A DNA stretch of 64,000 nt, taken from Lithobates sylvaticus (lineage: Eukaryota; Chordata; Amphibia; Anura; Ranidae). The DNA lies in the NCBI GenBank assembly GCA_028564925.1, contig CM053029.1, positions 31,034,025 to 31,098,024 on the forward strand. The letters run 5' to 3'. This document shows, piece after piece, positions 1 through 10,833 of the stretch (position 1 is its first letter; each line of letters opens with the position of its first letter). The position numbers were made by a program, and so were the translations under genes. Below the pieces are notes generated by a model that saw nothing but the letters and a program-made list of their open reading frames with translations, did not search any database and was not told the DNA's origin.

Positions 1-209
1 AAGCCACGCCGCCTCCTCCCGCCCATCCGTGATAGGCGGACATTAATTTTCCCAGCAGTACAGTGTTCCGCCTATCACGGATGTTCTGTCATTCTCATCT
101 CACGAGGATTAGAGAATGTCCGTGATAGGCGGAACACTGCACACTGACTGCTGGGAAAACCGAGTGTTCCTCCTATCACGGACGAGGAGGAGGAGGCGCG
201 GCTTTCAAA
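1..209. repeat. Long imperfect palindrome
   Basis: Arms of about 100 bases (1-99 and 104-209) pair around a short centre. Each arm contains CCGTGATAGGCGGA or its complement twice and a CCCAGCAGT block. It resembles a foldback insertion inside the larger element. Confidence 0.75.
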
Positions 210-239
210 CCTGTAATGGCGTGTACGCTGATCGCCAGG

Positions 240-400
240 ACAACCGGACAGCGGCCCCCGAGGGACACCGGACACCGGCCCCCGAGGGAAACGGGACACC
301 GGACAGCGGCCCCCGAGGGACACAGGACACCGGACAGCGGCCCCCGAGGGACACCGGACACCGGACAGCGGCCCCCGAGGGACACGGGACACTGGACACC
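240..400. repeat. GC-rich minisatellite
   Basis: Roughly six variable units built on ACAGCGGCCCCCGAGGGACA and GGACACC. The open frames crossing it on both strands are repeat artefacts. Confidence 0.85.
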
Positions 401-623
401 GGATCGATCGGCACAGGTAGGCTGCACTGGGGACACGGGGGTTGTATAGGACACAGGGGACATGCAGATGGGCATTTGCTGACACTCTTTTCCACTTACA
501 GTAGCTGCTCCATTTCCCCCCCTCGGCTAATACACGGGTCAATAACTTTTCCCAGTTTTTTTTGTGGTAAATCAGGGGCCTCGGCTTATATTCGGGACGG
601 CCTATACTCGAGTATATACGGTA

Positions 624-1360
624 TAATTTGGCTTCTTCACATAAGGCTTGCTCACTGTGGTGCAAAAATTTGTTATTTCCATCCAAAGTCTGCCAAGGAG
701 ACACTAGAATCTATCCAAACAATCTATAATCTTGTTCTCAGTGCACTAAATTGTGGCCTCATCATACAGACTGACTCCCCAAGCCGTTGTTTACAAAATA
801 AAAAAGCTTGAAGGGAAAATCTATTTAAATGTATTTTTTTTTCTTTATATATGTCAGTTTTGCTGCAGCGGGTTCTATACATGGTATAGATGTGCCACTT
901 TACAGGCAGACCATGGGGACCCCCAAGGCACTATAATGTAAAGAAATATTTCATTTTTATTGTTTCACTTTAAGCATCATTAAAAGCACTGCTCCTTTAA
1001 ACGTGATCGTTTAAAAAAAAAATGTTTTGCATTGCTAAATGTCCCCTAGGGCAGTTCCCAGGCCCATGCACACTAGAAACTGCACATCTACAGCTCGGAA
1101 TGTGACTACATTGCAGATTATCGCCTAGTCTAGTGAAAACTGAATATATAAATCACACTCAATGTCAACTTCGATTTCACATGTATGGCTGGTAATTATA
1201 ATGTTTGTAGTAGTTTTAGGGTATATGTGCTCATGCTGGAAATACTGTGTGATTATGTTTTTCTTTTTTTGTAAATTCTTTATTTAACAATTTTTAAAAT
1301 TACTCAATATACCCTTCTGTGCTATGAACAAAAAGTAGTAATAAAAAATATGATCATTTC
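624..1360. other. Unclassified stretch with a fragment of the GAGCCGAAC-type element
   Basis: Bases 624-830 look unique. About 835-1070 resembles 62530-62720 (shared TTTTATTGTTTCA and TTAAAAgCACTGCTCCT blocks), so it is a diverged fragment of the family that ends at 62881. No coding signal. Confidence 0.45.
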
Positions 1361-1368
1361 AATTGAAT

Positions 1369-2009
1369 TAGTGGATGCCCACAGTGAACACGAGGAGGAG
1401 GTTGAATGTATTAAATAAAGCCAAGTTAGCCTATTTGGAAGATCGTTCCAGAAGGAACTATTTAAAGATTAGAGGCATCCCTGAAACCATCCAACCAACC
1501 GCATTAAATTATTATTTCGTCAAGCTTATGTCAGATGTTTTGCCTGATGTTCCAGCAGCCAAATTGATCATTGATCGCATACACAGGCTGCCTAAACCTC
1601 CACACCTATCAGACAAATTTCCAAGGGACACGATTGTCCGCATTTACTTCTACCACATTAAAGAACACCTCTTTGGGCCACTAGGAACATAGCGTCCATT
1701 CTGAAACAATACTCGGGTCTTTCCTTTTTTTGCTGATATGTCTAAATATACGCTGCTTCAAAGGAAAAACTTAGCCACCATCACTAAGCCCCTAGGAAAC
1801 CACAACATACCGTATAAATGGGGACACCCCGTGAAATTGGTGATTACTAAAGACGGAAAAGAACATATCAATCGCTCCCTCAAAGAAGGATTGGCTTCAA
1901 TGCAACGCTGGAATGTTCTGGAACCCCAGGCCTCTCCTGGTACCCCACCCTCAGCTCATCAGCACAATGGCTTCGACTGGCATGCCCTGTCCACTGAAAT
2001 GATCACTTG
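1369..2009 (+). pseudogene. L1 ORF1p remnant (RNA-binding protein)
   Basis: Contains the hallmark LEDRSRRNYLKIRGIPE (1432-1482), where the coiled coil passes into the RRM of L1 ORF1p, then DRIHRLPKP and the C-terminal block YTLLQRKNLATITKPL plus IPYKWGHPVKLVITKDGKEH (1747-1866). The reading frame changes near 1410 and near 1675, so no full protein remains. The N-terminal coiled coil is mostly missing. Confidence 0.85.
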
Positions 2010-2329
2010 ATTTATTCCTAGAGATCCACTAAATCTACCTTAGCCCTGGTAGTTGCCCTATTAGAATGGGCTCATGGTTAATCTCCCTCATATTATTAGT
2101 TGCGGCCTTGCCGCATAACTTGTTTATTTTTAAAGTTTCTCACATTCATTTTTGCAACTGTTATGCCTTTTCTGAACTGAATAGTTTATTCTCGTTGGTT
2201 GATATAACGTAGGCATATATTCACATCTACTGCCTCTGCCTCCCACATTTGAAACTCAAGAAGTCCTTGTCACACCTACTGTACTCAACATTTTACAGCC
2301 AGGTCGTGACGCATTACTTAACGGCTTAG

Positions 2330-3211
2330 TAGACATGTGCAATTCGTTTCGTTTTTTTTCGTTTTTCTTTTTTTTTCGTTTCTTTCGTTTCTTTCTTTTG
2401 TTCGTTTTCGTACGAATGAACGAATCGTTCAAATCGTACGAATCATAATAACGAATTGTTCGAATCGTACGAATCCAATTAACGAATCGTTCGAATCGAA
2501 CGAATCCGAAAAGCAACGAAAATCCGAAAAACCAAACAACTAAAATCCGAAAAACGAAAAAAGGAACAACGAAAATGAACGAAAAAATTTGTACATTCGT
2601 AACTTTTTTTTTTTGTTGAATTGGTAATTTTCCGTGTCCCTTACAATGGTGCTGCTTAACGTGCTTCGAATGGATTGAACGAAAAAATTCGTACATTCGT
2701 AACTTTTTTTTTTCGATTCGTAACTTTTTTTTTTCCCATTCGTAACTTTTTTTTTCCGATTCGTAATTATTATTTTTTTTTCGATTTGTAATGAATGGAT
2801 TGAACAAAAAAATTCATACATTCGTAACTTTTTTTCGATTCGTAACTTTTTTTTTTCGATTCGTAACTTTTTTTTTTCGATTCGTAAATTATTAAAATGT
2901 AATAATAGCATACACATTACATAAAATTATGAATTATGCTCCGATTACGAATCTATGAATGTTACGAATGTACAAATAACTACGAATGCGTCCGATTTTC
3001 GAATAAACGAAAATTAAACTAACGAAAAAACGAATCAACGAAAAAATAACTCTTAACGAAAATACGAATCGTTACGAATATGAACAACGACGACTTACGA
3101 ATGTACGAATCGTTATGAATACGAACGACGACGACTTCCGAATGTACGAATCAACGGAAACGAAAAAAACAAAACGAAAATAAACACATTTTTTTGTTGT
3201 GCACATGTCTA
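2330..3211 (+). mobile_element. AT-rich hAT element (TAGACATGTGC family), copy 1
   Basis: Starts TAGACATGTGC and ends GCACATGTCTA. Its 8-base flanks CGGCTTAG/CTGCTAAG match at 6 of 8 positions, an aged target duplication. The body is degenerate TTCGTA/TACGAA simple sequence with tandem poly-T/CGATTCGTAA units. No transposase. Confidence 0.85.
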
Positions 3212-3313
3212 CTGCTAAGTACCTGCTGCTACAGAGGAGCTGCTCTTTATACAGTATATTTATTGACTTCCACATTAAATCAGCACTGTGGATCATAATT
3301 ACAGTATTCATTA

Positions 3314-4556
3314 TGGCATTTACAAATACCACATTCAATGTCAAAGGGCTCAATAGTCCCAACAAACACTATTCACTATGGTCATATACAGTGTTGGTCA
3401 TCTTACTTTAAAAAAGTAATTAGTTAAGTTACAAATTACTTCTCCCAAAAAGTAATTGCGTTAGTAACTCAGTTACTACATTGGAAAAGTAATTAGTTAC
3501 GCAGCAAAGTAACTGACTTTTTTTTAAAATATTCTATACGTGTAACTAAGGGGCGGGTCTAGTATTACTGTAACCAAGGGGCGCATTTATTATTATTGTT
3601 ATATATCGTGTAACCAAGGGGCTGCTCTATTATTACTCTAACCAAGGGGCAGATCTGTTATAGCGTGTAAGCAAGGGGCGGGTCTATTATTATTATATTG
3701 TGTAAGGGGCGGGTCTATTATTATTATATCGTGTAAGGGGCGGGTCTATTATTATTATATCGTGTAAGGGGCGGGTCTATTATTATTATATCGGGTAAGG
3801 GGCGGATGGCTACAGAAGAGGGCAATTGTTAAATTAATGGGCAGAGCTCGATATATAACAATAATAATAAATGCGCCCCTTGGTTACAGTAATACTAGAC
3901 CCGCCCCTTACTTACACGCTAGACGCCCCTTGCAGAGTAGCACAAGCATCAGGAGCGTGCGGCATCGCCTCGTACAATTACATGTTAACTGCACCTGCGT
4001 GGTGCAGAGTTCACTCAGAGCTGTTTAGGTTCGGCAATTTTTCGGAAGCTCCTTCGTACTGCGCAAGCGCTGCGCCTGCGCAGTATAGGGGGTCCTTATC
4101 CGGCGGGGGAACTTTTTCGGCAGGACACCGAAATTAAACTACTGCCATCTAGTGGCGGTAGATGTAATTGGGGTAACTGAGCCAAAGTAATGGGAACTGA
4201 GTTACCATGAGGGGAAAAGTAATCAGTTAGATTATTAGTTACCCTCTAAAGTAACTGCGTTAGGTAACTCAGTTTATTTTAACTCAGTTACTTACATCAC
4301 TGGTCATATACTCGCAAATTGTGTAGTGACATCCTATGTCTTCAAAAGACTCACTTCTGTACCAATAAGACTCCACCATTCAGCCACAAGAACTTCCCTT
4401 ATATATATCTGGCCAATGCACCTCACCAAAAACGAGGAGTGGCAATTGCAGTTAAAGACACTGTAGCTTTCCAACCTTTGGATGCCAACAAGGATGATCA
4501 AGGTTGATACATCATACTTGTCTGTACAAGTGTACATTAGAGGATTGTTACTAAAG
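3314..4556 (+). pseudogene. L1 ORF2 5' end (endonuclease domain), split by a hAT
   Basis: MAFTNTTFNVKGLNSPNKHY begins at 3314. The frame resumes after the 3389-4302 insertion with SDILCLQKTHFCTNKTPPF and ANAPHQKRGVAIAVKD, matching the first motifs of the APE-type endonuclease of L1 ORF2 (normally NxxGL...P and LQET). It stops at the next element, before the reverse transcriptase. Confidence 0.85.
3389..4302 (+). mobile_element. CAGTGTTGG hAT element, copy 1
   Basis: Ends CAGTG...CACTG with an exact 8-base duplication GTCATATA (3381-3388, 4303-4310), as expected for hAT. Subterminal arms repeat AGTAACT/AGTTACT. The centre has a 31-base VNTR (GTGTAAGGGGCGGGTC...) in about four units at 3700-3800. 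Non-autonomous. Confidence 0.9.
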
Positions 4557-5170
4557 ATTAAGAATGAGCCCGGTGTTCGATTCAAACCCATGTTCGAATC
4601 GAGCACCGGGCGTTCGCTCGCTCGGAGAGCCCAGAACTATTGGGGCCGCTCGCATCAAATTCATGTGATGCGAGCGGCCCCGCAATGCATTGCGGCCCGC
4701 GCAGTGCAATGCTGGCTGAAGATTGGCCAAGCATGCACTGTGACCCCGCATGCTTGGCCAATCACAGCGCCGGCAGCGAGGAGAGCCATAATTGGCTACA
4801 GGCAGGATGCCTGTAGCCAATTATAGCTCAGGGGCTTTAGTACACGCCCCATGCCGACGGCCTCACATATTCTGTTTCAGTCAGTGTCAGCGTGTCAGTG
4901 TGCTGCTGACAATATGTGCTTTATTTCTGGGGATTTGTGTGTGCGTGCTGTTAGAACAGCATTGCAGTATCACATCTGGGGGGTGTCTATAGGTGGCCTG
5001 TGAAGGGGGGCAGGTTTCCTGTGCTTAGAACTTTCCCTGCAAAAAAGTGTCATTTTTGCAGGAAAAAAGCTATTTAAAATCACTCGCGGCTAATGAATTG
5101 ATGGCTCCCGTAACACAGAGAACTGTCATTCATTGATAAAAAAACAAAAATGATGTGGTGTCCAAAAAAT
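4557..5170 (+). mobile_element. GAGCC-type hAT-like element, left part
   Basis: Begins like TAGGGATGAGCC and carries consecutive hairpins: 4566-4607 (CCCGGTGTTCG arms), 4651-4683 (GGGGCCGCTCGCAT arms) and 4784-4829 (GCCATAATTGGCTACAGGCA arms). It shares blocks such as GGCTCCCGTAACACAGAG with 62430-62560. The right end is not clear. Confidence 0.6.
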
Positions 5171-5610
5171 GTTTGAGGGAACCCAACTATTTGGGTTTTT
5201 TCCACTGATCAGTGTTGGTTTAAAAAAAAAAAAAATATGTTACTATAGGTTATTATAGATACAAATTATACATTAGACATGTGCAGAACAGAAAAATGTG
5301 TTATGTTTCAGACAAATTTGTTATGTAACTAATTTTGTTCTGTAGATTTGTTTCAGAATGAATTTACTTTCGTTTATTTTAGCTTAATTTCATTTATTAA
5401 TCTTCTAATGAATTCCACATTTTTAGAATGATTCAAATTTGAATTAGAATCAGTCGATCCAAGTTGAGTGTGAAGAATAGCTGGTTGCTAAGGAGTGGGG
5501 CTGGGAAGCTAGCTGCTGCATCCATAACAACTGATGACTCATCAGCTGTCAGTGGGTTTCCCCACCTACAGCTGAATGTAAAAAAAGAATTACCGGTGTA
5601 CTATCATTAG
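5171..5610. other. AT-rich stretch with a TAGACATGTGC left-end fragment
   Basis: A terminus-like TAGACATGTGCAGAAC lies at about 5274, but the interior diverges from the other copies and no matching right end is seen. Otherwise AT-rich with no gene. Confidence 0.4.
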
Positions 5611-5619
5611 CTGTCCCCC

Positions 5620-5890
5620 ATCACAAAGTGTCCGCTGTGTACTGCGCATGCGCAGTACACAGGACACCCAGATTCCGAAAATTGGCGAGGATGAATGGCG
5701 CCTGCGCCGTCAGTCCACTTTCAAGCCCCACCATCCAAGTGGACATAGAGTTAGAATATAAAAGAGCCGAGCTTGGATGGTGGAGCTTACACATCGACTC
5801 ACGGCGCAGGCGCCGTTCATCTTCCGAGAATTTCCGAAAATCTTTATGCTCCGTACTGCGCATGCGCAGTACACATCGGACACTTAGTCT
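5620..5890. mobile_element. Palindromic MITE with TACTGCGCATGCGCAGTA hairpin
   Basis: Two arms of about 115 bases (5628-5738 and 5770-5883) are inverted copies. Each contains the perfect 18-base palindrome TACTGCGCATGCGCAGTA, GGCGCCTGCGCCGT and CCACCATCCAAG. It would fold into one long hairpin. Confidence 0.75.
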
Positions 5891-5960
5891 TAGCCGGACT
5901 GTTCGTGACAGAACACCGGCAATGAAAAATTAACAAAATCCATACTAGGCCCTTATCTGA

Positions 5961-6125
5961 GGATGGAAAGAAAGAAAGAACGATGGAAAGAAATAAATAA
6001 ATAGAGAAGGAAAGAAAGAAAAAGAAAGAAAGATGGAAAGAAAGAAATAAAGAGAGAAAGTAAGATGGAAGGAAAGGAAAGAAAGAAAGAAAGAAAGAAA
6101 GAAAAAGAAAGAAAGAAAGAAAGAA

Positions 6126-6156
<31 letters not shown>

Positions 6157-6447
6157 TAAGGAAGATGGAAGGAAAGGAATGAAAGAAAGAAAGAGAGTAA
6201 GGAAGATGGAAGGAAAGGAATGAAAGAAAGAAAGAGAGTAAGGAAGATGGAAGGAAAGGAATGAAAGAAAGAAAGAAACAAAGAAAGAAAGAAAGGAAAG
6301 ATGGAAGGAAAGAAAGAAAGAGAAAGAAAGAAAGGAAAGATGGAAGAAAAGAAAAGAAAGAGAAAGAAAGAAAGGAAAGATGGAAGAAAAGAAAAGAAAG
6401 AAAGAAAGAAAGGAAAGGTGTAAATAAAGAAAGAAAAGATGAAAGGA

Positions 6448-6479
<32 letters not shown>

Positions 6480-6797
6480 GAGTAAGGAAGAAAGAAAGAA
6501 AGAGAGTAAGGAAGATGGAAGGAAAGGAATGAAAGAAAGAAAGAGAGTAAGGAAGATGGAAGGAAAGGAATGAAAGAAAGAAAGAGAGTAAGGAAGATGG
6601 AAGGAAAGGAATGAAAGAAAGAAAGAAACAAAGAAAGAAAGAAAGGAAAGATGGAAGGAAAGAAAGAAAGAGAAAGAAAGAAAGGAAAGATGGAAGAAAA
6701 GAAAAGAAAGAGAAAGAAAGAAAGGAAAGATGGAAGAAAAGAAAAGAAAGAAAGAAAGAAAGGAAAGGTGTAAATAAAGAAAGAAAAGATGAAAGGA

Positions 6798-6856
<59 letters not shown>

Positions 6857-6930
6857 GAAAGGTGTAAAGGAAGAAAGAAAAGATGGAAGGAAAGAAAGAA
6901 AGACAGAAGGAAGGTAATATAGAAAGCAAG
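5961..6930. repeat. GAAA microsatellite with higher-order structure, array 1
   Basis: Continuous GAAA/GGAA simple sequence. Landmarks such as AATGAAAGAAAGAAAGAAACA recur at about 6260 and 6610, giving a higher-order unit of roughly 350 bases. The long Ser/Phe/Leu and Lys/Glu/Arg frames are not genes. Confidence 0.95.
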
Positions 6931-6980
6931 GGGGATGTAGGAAGAAGGGAAGAAAGGGCATCCCCTACATCAGTGTACTC

Positions 6981-7869
6981 TAGACATGCGCACAACAAAA
7001 AAATTCGGGTTTTTTTCGTATTGTTTTTTTCGTTTCCGTCGATTCGTAACGATTCGTACATTCGTAAGTCGTCATTGTTCGGATTCGTAACGATTCGTAC
7101 ATTCGTATGTCGTCGGTGTTCGTATTCGTAACGATTCGTACATTCGTAAGAGTTATTTTTTTGTTGATTCGTTTTTTCGTTAGTTTAATTTTCGGACGCA
7201 TTCGTATTTATTCGTACATTCGTAACATTCGTAACATTCGTAGATTCGTAATCGGAGCATAATTCATAATTTGATGTAATGTGTATGCTATTATTCAATT
7301 TTAATAATTTACGAATCGAAAAAAAAAGTTACGAATCGAAAAAAAGTTACAAATAGAGACACGGAAAATTACAAATCGAAAAAAAAAAAAAAAAAAAAAA
7401 GTTACGAATTGAAAAAAAAGTTAGGAATCGAAAAAAAAAAAAAGTTACGAATCAAAAAAAAAAGTTACGAATGTACGAATTTTTTGGTTCAATAGAGACA
7501 CGGAAAATTACAAATCCATTCGAAGCACGTTTAGCAGCACCATTGTAAGGGACACGGAAAATTACCAATTCAACAAAAAAAAAAAAAAGTTACGAATGTA
7601 CAAATTTTTTCGTTCGTTTTCGTTTTTCGAATTTTCTTCATTAGTACATTCGTTGTTTCTAATTTGTTTTTTTCAGATTTTCGTTGTTTTTCGGATTCGT
7701 TCGATTCGAATGATTCGTTAATCGGATTCGTACGATTCGTTACGATTCGTTATTCGGATTCGTACGATTCGAATGATTCGTTCATTCGTATGAAAACGAA
7801 CGAACGAAAATAACGAAAAAAAAAAACGAAAAACGAAAAAAAAAAAACGAAACGAATTGCACATGTCTA
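6981..7869 (-). mobile_element. AT-rich hAT element, copy 2
   Basis: Starts TAGACATGCGC and ends GCACATGTCTA, with exact 8-base flanks GTGTACTC. Reverse orientation relative to the copy at 2330. No transposase. Confidence 0.9.
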
Positions 7870-7877
7870 GTGTACTC

Positions 7878-8296
7878 ACTGGGAGGATGGAGGGGCTGGA
7901 TGGATGGATGGATCAGACTCCCCTTTTCCTTTTCTGTTTGATGGGCTTCAGCATAAAATCTTCCCGCCCACATCCCCTTCTCTGAGGCAGAACAGAGAAC
8001 ACTTCCGGGGCAGACACAGGAGGAGAGGGCGGGAGGAGGAGGAGCAGAATCAGCTCTCTCCTCTCCTGTCTGGCTATGCGGGCAGCAGGGGGAGGGGGAG
8101 ATCTATCAGAGCAGGCTCTGCTCAGCAGCTCTCCCTGCCTGTGATCCGGAGCTGTACCTGAGCTCCGATCACACAGTAACTTGGTCTCACTCACAGCCTG
8201 TATGACTCCCTGTAGCAGAGTGAGAGGACTCAGGACTGTGTGATAGCGGGTATTTCTGCTGCTGGAAGAGGCGGCTCTCTAATTGGGTAATCTAAC
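7878..8296. other. GC-rich non-coding segment, duplicated at 10415-10833
   Basis: Contains GATG runs, a purine-rich GGAGGAGGAG tract and AGAGGCGGCTCTCTAATT, whose inverse occurs at 10883-10903. Frames of about 90 codons exist on both strands, but nothing indicates a real protein. Confidence 0.5.
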
Positions 8297-8300
8297 CCTG

Positions 8301-8623
8301 TGAGAAAGAAAGAAAGAAAGAAAGAAAGAGAGTAAGGAAGATGGAAGGAAAGGAATGAAAGAAAGAAAGAGAGTAAGGAAGATGGAAGGAAAGGAATGAA
8401 AGAAAGAAAGAGAGTAAGGAAGATGGAAGGAAAGGAATGAAAGAAAGAAAGAAACAAAGAAAGAAAGAAAGGAAAGATGGAAGGAAAGAAAGAAAGAGAA
8501 AGAAAGAAAGGAAAGATGGAAGAAAAGAAAAGAAAGAGAAAGAAAGAAAGGAAAGATGGAAGAAAAGAAAAGAAAGAAAGAAAGAAAGGAAAGGTGTAAA
8601 TAAAGAAAGAAAAGATGAAAGGA

Positions 8624-8659
<36 letters not shown>

Positions 8660-8953
8660 GAGTAAGGAAGATGGAAGGAAAGGAATGAAAGAAAGAAAGA
8701 GAGTAAGGAAGATGGAAGGAAAGGAATGAAAGAAAGAAAGAGAGTAAGGAAGATGGAAGGAAAGGAATGAAAGAAAGAAAGAAACAAAGAAAGAAAGAAA
8801 GGAAAGATGGAAGGAAAGAAAGAAAGAGAAAGAAAGAAAGGAAAGATGGAAGAAAAGAAAAGAAAGAGAAAGAAAGAAAGGAAAGATGGAAGAAAAGAAA
8901 AGAAAGAAAGAAAGAAAGGAAAGGTGTAAATAAAGAAAGAAAAGATGAAAGGA

Positions 8954-8985
<32 letters not shown>

Positions 8986-9279
8986 GAGTAAGGAAGATGG
9001 AAGGAAAGGAATGAAAGAAAGAAAGAGAGTAAGGAAGATGGAAGGAAAGGAATGAAAGAAAGAAAGAGAGTAAGGAAGATGGAAGGAAAGGAATGAAAGA
9101 AAGAAAGAAACAAAGAAAGAAAGAAAGGAAAGATGGAAGGAAAGAAAGAAAGAGAAAGAAAGAAAGGAAAGATGGAAGAAAAGAAAAGAAAGAGAAAGAA
9201 AGAAAGGAAAGATGGAAGAAAAGAAAAGAAAGAAAGAAAGAAAGGAAAGGTGTAAATAAAGAAAGAAAAGATGAAAGGA

Positions 9280-9310
<31 letters not shown>

Positions 9311-9367
9311 GTGTAAATAAAGAAAGAAAAGATGAAAGGAAAGAAAGAAAGAAAGAAAGAAAGAAAA

Positions 9368-9398
<31 letters not shown>

Positions 9399-9465
9399 GA
9401 AAGGTGTAAAGGAAGAAAGAAAAGATGGAAGGAAAGAAAGAAAGACAGAAGGAAGGTAATATAGA
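8301..9465. repeat. GAAA microsatellite with higher-order structure, array 2
   Basis: Same repeat as the first array; the landmark recurs at about 8436, 8766 and 9092 (period about 328). Three higher-order units here against two in array 1. Confidence 0.95.
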
Positions 9466-9522
9466 AAGCAAGGGGGATGTAGGAAGAAGGGAAGAAAGGG
9501 CATCCCCTACATCAGTGTACTC

Positions 9523-10406
9523 TAGACATGCGCACAACAAAAAAATTCGGGTTTTTTTCGTATTGTTTTTTTCGTTTCCGTCGATTCGTAACGATTCGTA
9601 CATTCGTAAGTCGTCATTGTTCGGATTCGTAACGATTCGTACATTCGTATGTCGTCGGTGTTCGTATTCGTAACGATTCGTACATTCGTAAGAGTTATTT
9701 TTTTGTTGATTCGTTTTTTCGTTAGTTTAATTTTCGGACGCATTCGTATTTATTCGTACATTCGTAACATTCGTAACATTCGTAGATTCGTAATCGGAGC
9801 ATAATTCATAATTTGATGTAATGTGTATGCTATTATTCAATTTTAATAATTTACGAATCGAAAAAAAAAGTTACGAATCGAAAAAAAGTTACAAATAGAG
9901 ACACGGAAAATTACAAATCGAAAAAAAAAAAAAAAAAAAAAGTTACGAATTGAAAAAAAAGTTAGGAATCGAAAAAAAAAAAAAGTTACGAATCAAAAAA
10001 AAAAGTTACGAATGTACGAATTTTTTGGTTCAATAGAGACATGGAAAATTACAAATCCATTCGAAGCACGTTTAGCAGCACCATTGTAAGGGACACGGAA
10101 AATTACCAATTCAACAAAAAAAAAAAGTTACGAATGTACAAATTTTTTCGTTCGTTTTCGTTTTTCGAATTTTCTTCATTAGTACATTCGTTGTTTCTAA
10201 TTTGTTTTTTTCAGATTTTCGTTGTTTTTCGGATTCGTTCGATTCGAATGATTCGTTAATCGGATTCGTACGATTCGTTACGATTCGTTATTCGGATTCG
10301 TACGATTCGAATGATTCGTTCATTCGTATGAAAACGAACGAACGAAAATAAAAAAAAAAAAAACGAAAAACGAAAAAAAAAAAACGAAACGAATTGCACA
10401 TGTCTA
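9523..10406 (-). mobile_element. AT-rich hAT element, copy 3 (duplicated with its locus)
   Basis: Identical flanks (GTGTACTC) and near-identical sequence to 6981-7869. It arose by the tandem duplication, not by a separate insertion. Confidence 0.9.
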
Positions 10407-10833
10407 GTGTACTCACTGGGAGGATGGAGGGGCTGGATGGATGGATGGATCAGACTCCCCTTTTCCTTTTCTGTTTGATGGGCTTCAGCATAAAATCTTC
10501 CCGCCCACATCCCCTTCTCTGAGGCAGAACAGAGAACACTTCCGGGGCAGACACAGGAGGAGAGGGCGGGAGGAGGAGGAGCAGAATCAGCTCCCTCCTC
10601 TCCTGTCTGGCTATGCGGGCAGCAGGGGGAGGGGGAGATCTATCAGAGCAGGCTCTGCTCAGCAGCTCTCCCTGCCTGTGATCCGGAGCTGTACCTGAGC
10701 TCCGATCACACAGTAACTTGGTCTCACTCACAGCCTGTATGACTCCCTGTAGCAGAGTGAGAGGACTCAGGACTGTGTGATAGCGGGTATTTCTGCTGCT
10801 GGAAGAGGCGGCTCTCTAATTGGGTAATCTAAC

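Larger units (their letters stand above)
1..621. mobile_element. CCGTATATACTCGAG-type MITE, right-hand part
   Basis: The last 135 bases match the right ends of the copies at 41524-42397 and 44206-44658, finishing CTCGAGTATATACGG followed by the TA target dinucleotide. The left end lies outside the window. The interior differs from the other copies: a 209-base hairpin and a GC-rich minisatellite. TA target duplication points to a Tc1/mariner-type or similar TA-targeting transposase, not identified here. Confidence 0.6.
1361..4556 (+). mobile_element. L1/Tx1-like LINE fragment with two hAT insertions
   Basis: A 5'-truncated non-LTR retrotransposon covering most of ORF1 and the start of ORF2. 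ORF1 remnants are at 1369-2009. ORF2 starts near 3314 and continues, after an insertion, at 4311-4556. It is split by an AT-rich hAT at 2330-3211 and a CAGTG hAT at 3389-4302, then abuts the GAGCC-type element at about 4557. The nesting makes the LINE the oldest layer here. Confidence 0.85.
5961..10833 (+). repeat. 2.5-kb tandem segmental duplication
   Basis: The block GAAA array, AT-rich hAT, GC-rich 420-base segment occurs twice in direct tandem (about 5961-8296 and 8301-10833), offset 2537-2542 bases and nearly identical outside the homopolymers. Both copies keep the same hAT with the same 8-base flanks, so the duplication followed that insertion. Breakpoints: inside the GAAA array and at TAATCTAAC (8296/10833). 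Confidence 0.9.

Noticed and set aside
624-811. Possible coding exon in the plus-strand frame ending near 811
   Set aside because: The frame mostly runs through the preceding MITE, and no acceptor or donor pair supports an exon.
2256-2917. Lys/Tyr-rich frames across the AT-rich hAT bodies (also at 38119-38687, 45353-45850, 48386-48836)
   Set aside because: They arise from poly-A/T and TTCGTA repeats and are not conserved between copies.
5844-9603. Very long open frames (up to 457 codons) rich in Ser/Phe/Leu or Lys/Glu/Arg
   Set aside because: They are translations of GAAA/TTTC simple sequence, open in several frames and on both strands.
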